NCBI GenBank assembly: GCA_026417035.1
Contig: JAOAEA010000044.1
Coordinates: forward strand, 1 to 33,537
DNA: 33,537 nt
Source of the DNA: Burkholderiales bacterium
Lineage (GTDB): Bacteria > Pseudomonadota > Gammaproteobacteria > Burkholderiales > SG8-39
Direction: 5' to 3'
Of this stretch, positions 33,037 through 33,537 are shown piece by piece. The notes under the pieces are model-generated. The model was given only the letters and a program-made list of their open reading frames with translations. It did no database searches and had not been told where the DNA came from. Each line of letters begins with the position of its first letter. Positions within the stretch are counted from its first letter, which is position 1. The translations under genes were made by a program, and so were the position numbers.

Positions 33037-33258
33037 TCAGGCGGTGGCCGCCGGCTTCTTCTGCCCGTACTTCTGGCGGAACTTCTCGACCCGGCCGGCG
33101 GTGTCGACGATCTTCTGCTTGCCCGTGTAGAACGGATGGCAGGCCGCGCACACCTCGATGTGGAGGGGCTTGCCGAGCGTCGAGCGCGTCTTGAACGTGT
33201 TGCCGCAGCTGCAGGTGACCTCGATTTCCTGGTAATCGGGGTGGATGCCGGTCTTCAT
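33037..33258 (-). CDS. rpmE: 50S ribosomal protein L31, zinc-binding form
   Basis: A 73-residue ribosomal protein that bridges the two subunits. It has the C+ form: cysteines C16 and C18 (CSC) and C37 and C40 (CAAC) bind zinc, and [25 protein letters not shown] is the standard L31 core. The C terminus (QKKPAATA) is short. The start at 33258 has GAGGAG upstream, and a plausible promoter lies at 33334-33363. Having the zinc form implies this copy is used when zinc is available; a zinc-free paralogue may exist elsewhere. Confidence 0.97.
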   Translation of the reverse strand: MKTGIHPDYQEIEVTCSCGNTFKTRSTLGKPLHIEVCAACHPFYTGKQKIVDTAGRVEKFRQKYGQKKPAATA

Positions 33259-33537
33259 GGGAGCTCCTCGGGTCGGCCGGACTCGCCGTCGGGGGCGAGG
33301 CCCCTCGCGTTTCGGCCGGTGGAAAAGCCGCGAATTATCCCAGATCCGCCGGGGGAGGGCAAACCCAGTCGCGTGCGCAGAGGCGCGGCCCGGACTCGGC
33401 GGCGCAGGGCGCGGGGGCGGGCAGGACCGCGCGCCTCGAGGCGCGGACAGGCCGCGGCAGGAGACGACTGCCCCCGCCGCATGGAGTCGAAGACGTGGCG
33501 CGCGGACTCGGTGCCTGCGCGAGCAGGGGGTGCGGGC
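33259..33537. other. Upstream region of rpmE up to contig end
   Basis: About 280 nt without a supportable gene. It holds the rpmE leader and promoter. The short open frame on the minus strand (33255-33482) has an Arg/Ala/Pro-rich composition typical of shadow frames. The contig ends before any upstream gene is recognisable. Confidence 0.6.
33334..33363 (-). promoter_or_regulatory. Probable rpmE promoter
   Basis: On the minus strand TTTGCC (33363-33358) and GATAAT (33339-33334) are separated by 18 nt. The leader from about 33327 to 33258 contains a 5-bp hairpin near its middle and the ribosome site GAGGAG. This AT-rich island is the only one in the region. Confidence 0.5.

Noticed and set aside
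33255..33482. 75-residue minus-strand frame upstream of rpmE
   Set aside because: It covers the likely rpmE promoter and leader and has shadow-like Arg/Ala/Pro composition.

Overview
This is a GC-rich chromosomal contig from a Gram-negative proteobacterium, most likely a betaproteobacterium (Burkholderiales or a related order). The lineage is inferred from a Lys/Ala histone H1-like protein, a PhaM-type PHA granule regulator, a hybrid malic enzyme/phosphotransacetylase, a SapC-family protein, a CobD-like membrane protein, and a tightly packed M48 peptidase - pterin dehydratase - RsgA block divergent from oligoribonuclease. The first 19 bases are the Tn5/Nextera mosaic end, so the contig edge carries adapter sequence and the first gene is truncated by assembly, not biologically. 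No tRNA, rRNA, CRISPR array, insertion sequence or prophage was seen.

Layout. 21-2365: the end of nrdA and all of nrdB (class I ribonucleotide reductase); NrdB belongs to the Chlamydia-like subgroup but keeps the radical tyrosine. 2366-4220: an unusual gene-poor stretch with a histone H1-like gene, a 24-residue Lys/Ala mini-protein gene with a similar leader, several strong hairpins (two share the loop TGCAGG on different but fully paired stems), a candidate structured RNA ending in a T-rich terminator, and a perfect-consensus sigma70 promoter. 4221-9869: a membrane-anchored lytic transglycosylase, a class I aminotransferase (minus), and an HlyB/HlyD type I secretion pair without a visible substrate or TolC. 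9903-12981: nicotinamidase (minus) and malic enzyme. 13046-18553: patatin-like phospholipase, PhaM-like protein, FIST sensor protein, SDR, quinone oxidoreductase and proline iminopeptidase, all on the plus strand. 18531-21450: EamA transporter (minus), an orphan TRAP binding protein and a CoA pyrophosphatase whose 3' end is duplicated as a perfect 62-bp repeat. 21606-26771: SapC-family and CobD-like genes, then a four-gene minus-strand operon whose genes overlap by 4 nt each, and orn. 26838-29489: beta-propeller protein, degenerate polysaccharide deacetylase and a sterol desaturase-type membrane enzyme in overlapping order. 29533-33258 (minus): FAD-linked oxidase, small DUF6494-like protein, GT39-type glycosyltransferase and ribosomal protein L31.

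Most of the window is ordinary core metabolism. The least explained part is 2366-4220, where chromatin-like basic proteins and structured non-coding sequence lie side by side. Secondary points of interest are the FIST/PhaM overlap, the deacetylase with altered metal-site residues, the orphan type I exporter, and the 62-bp duplication. All family names come from reading the sequence and recalled family features; no database search or folding program was run.
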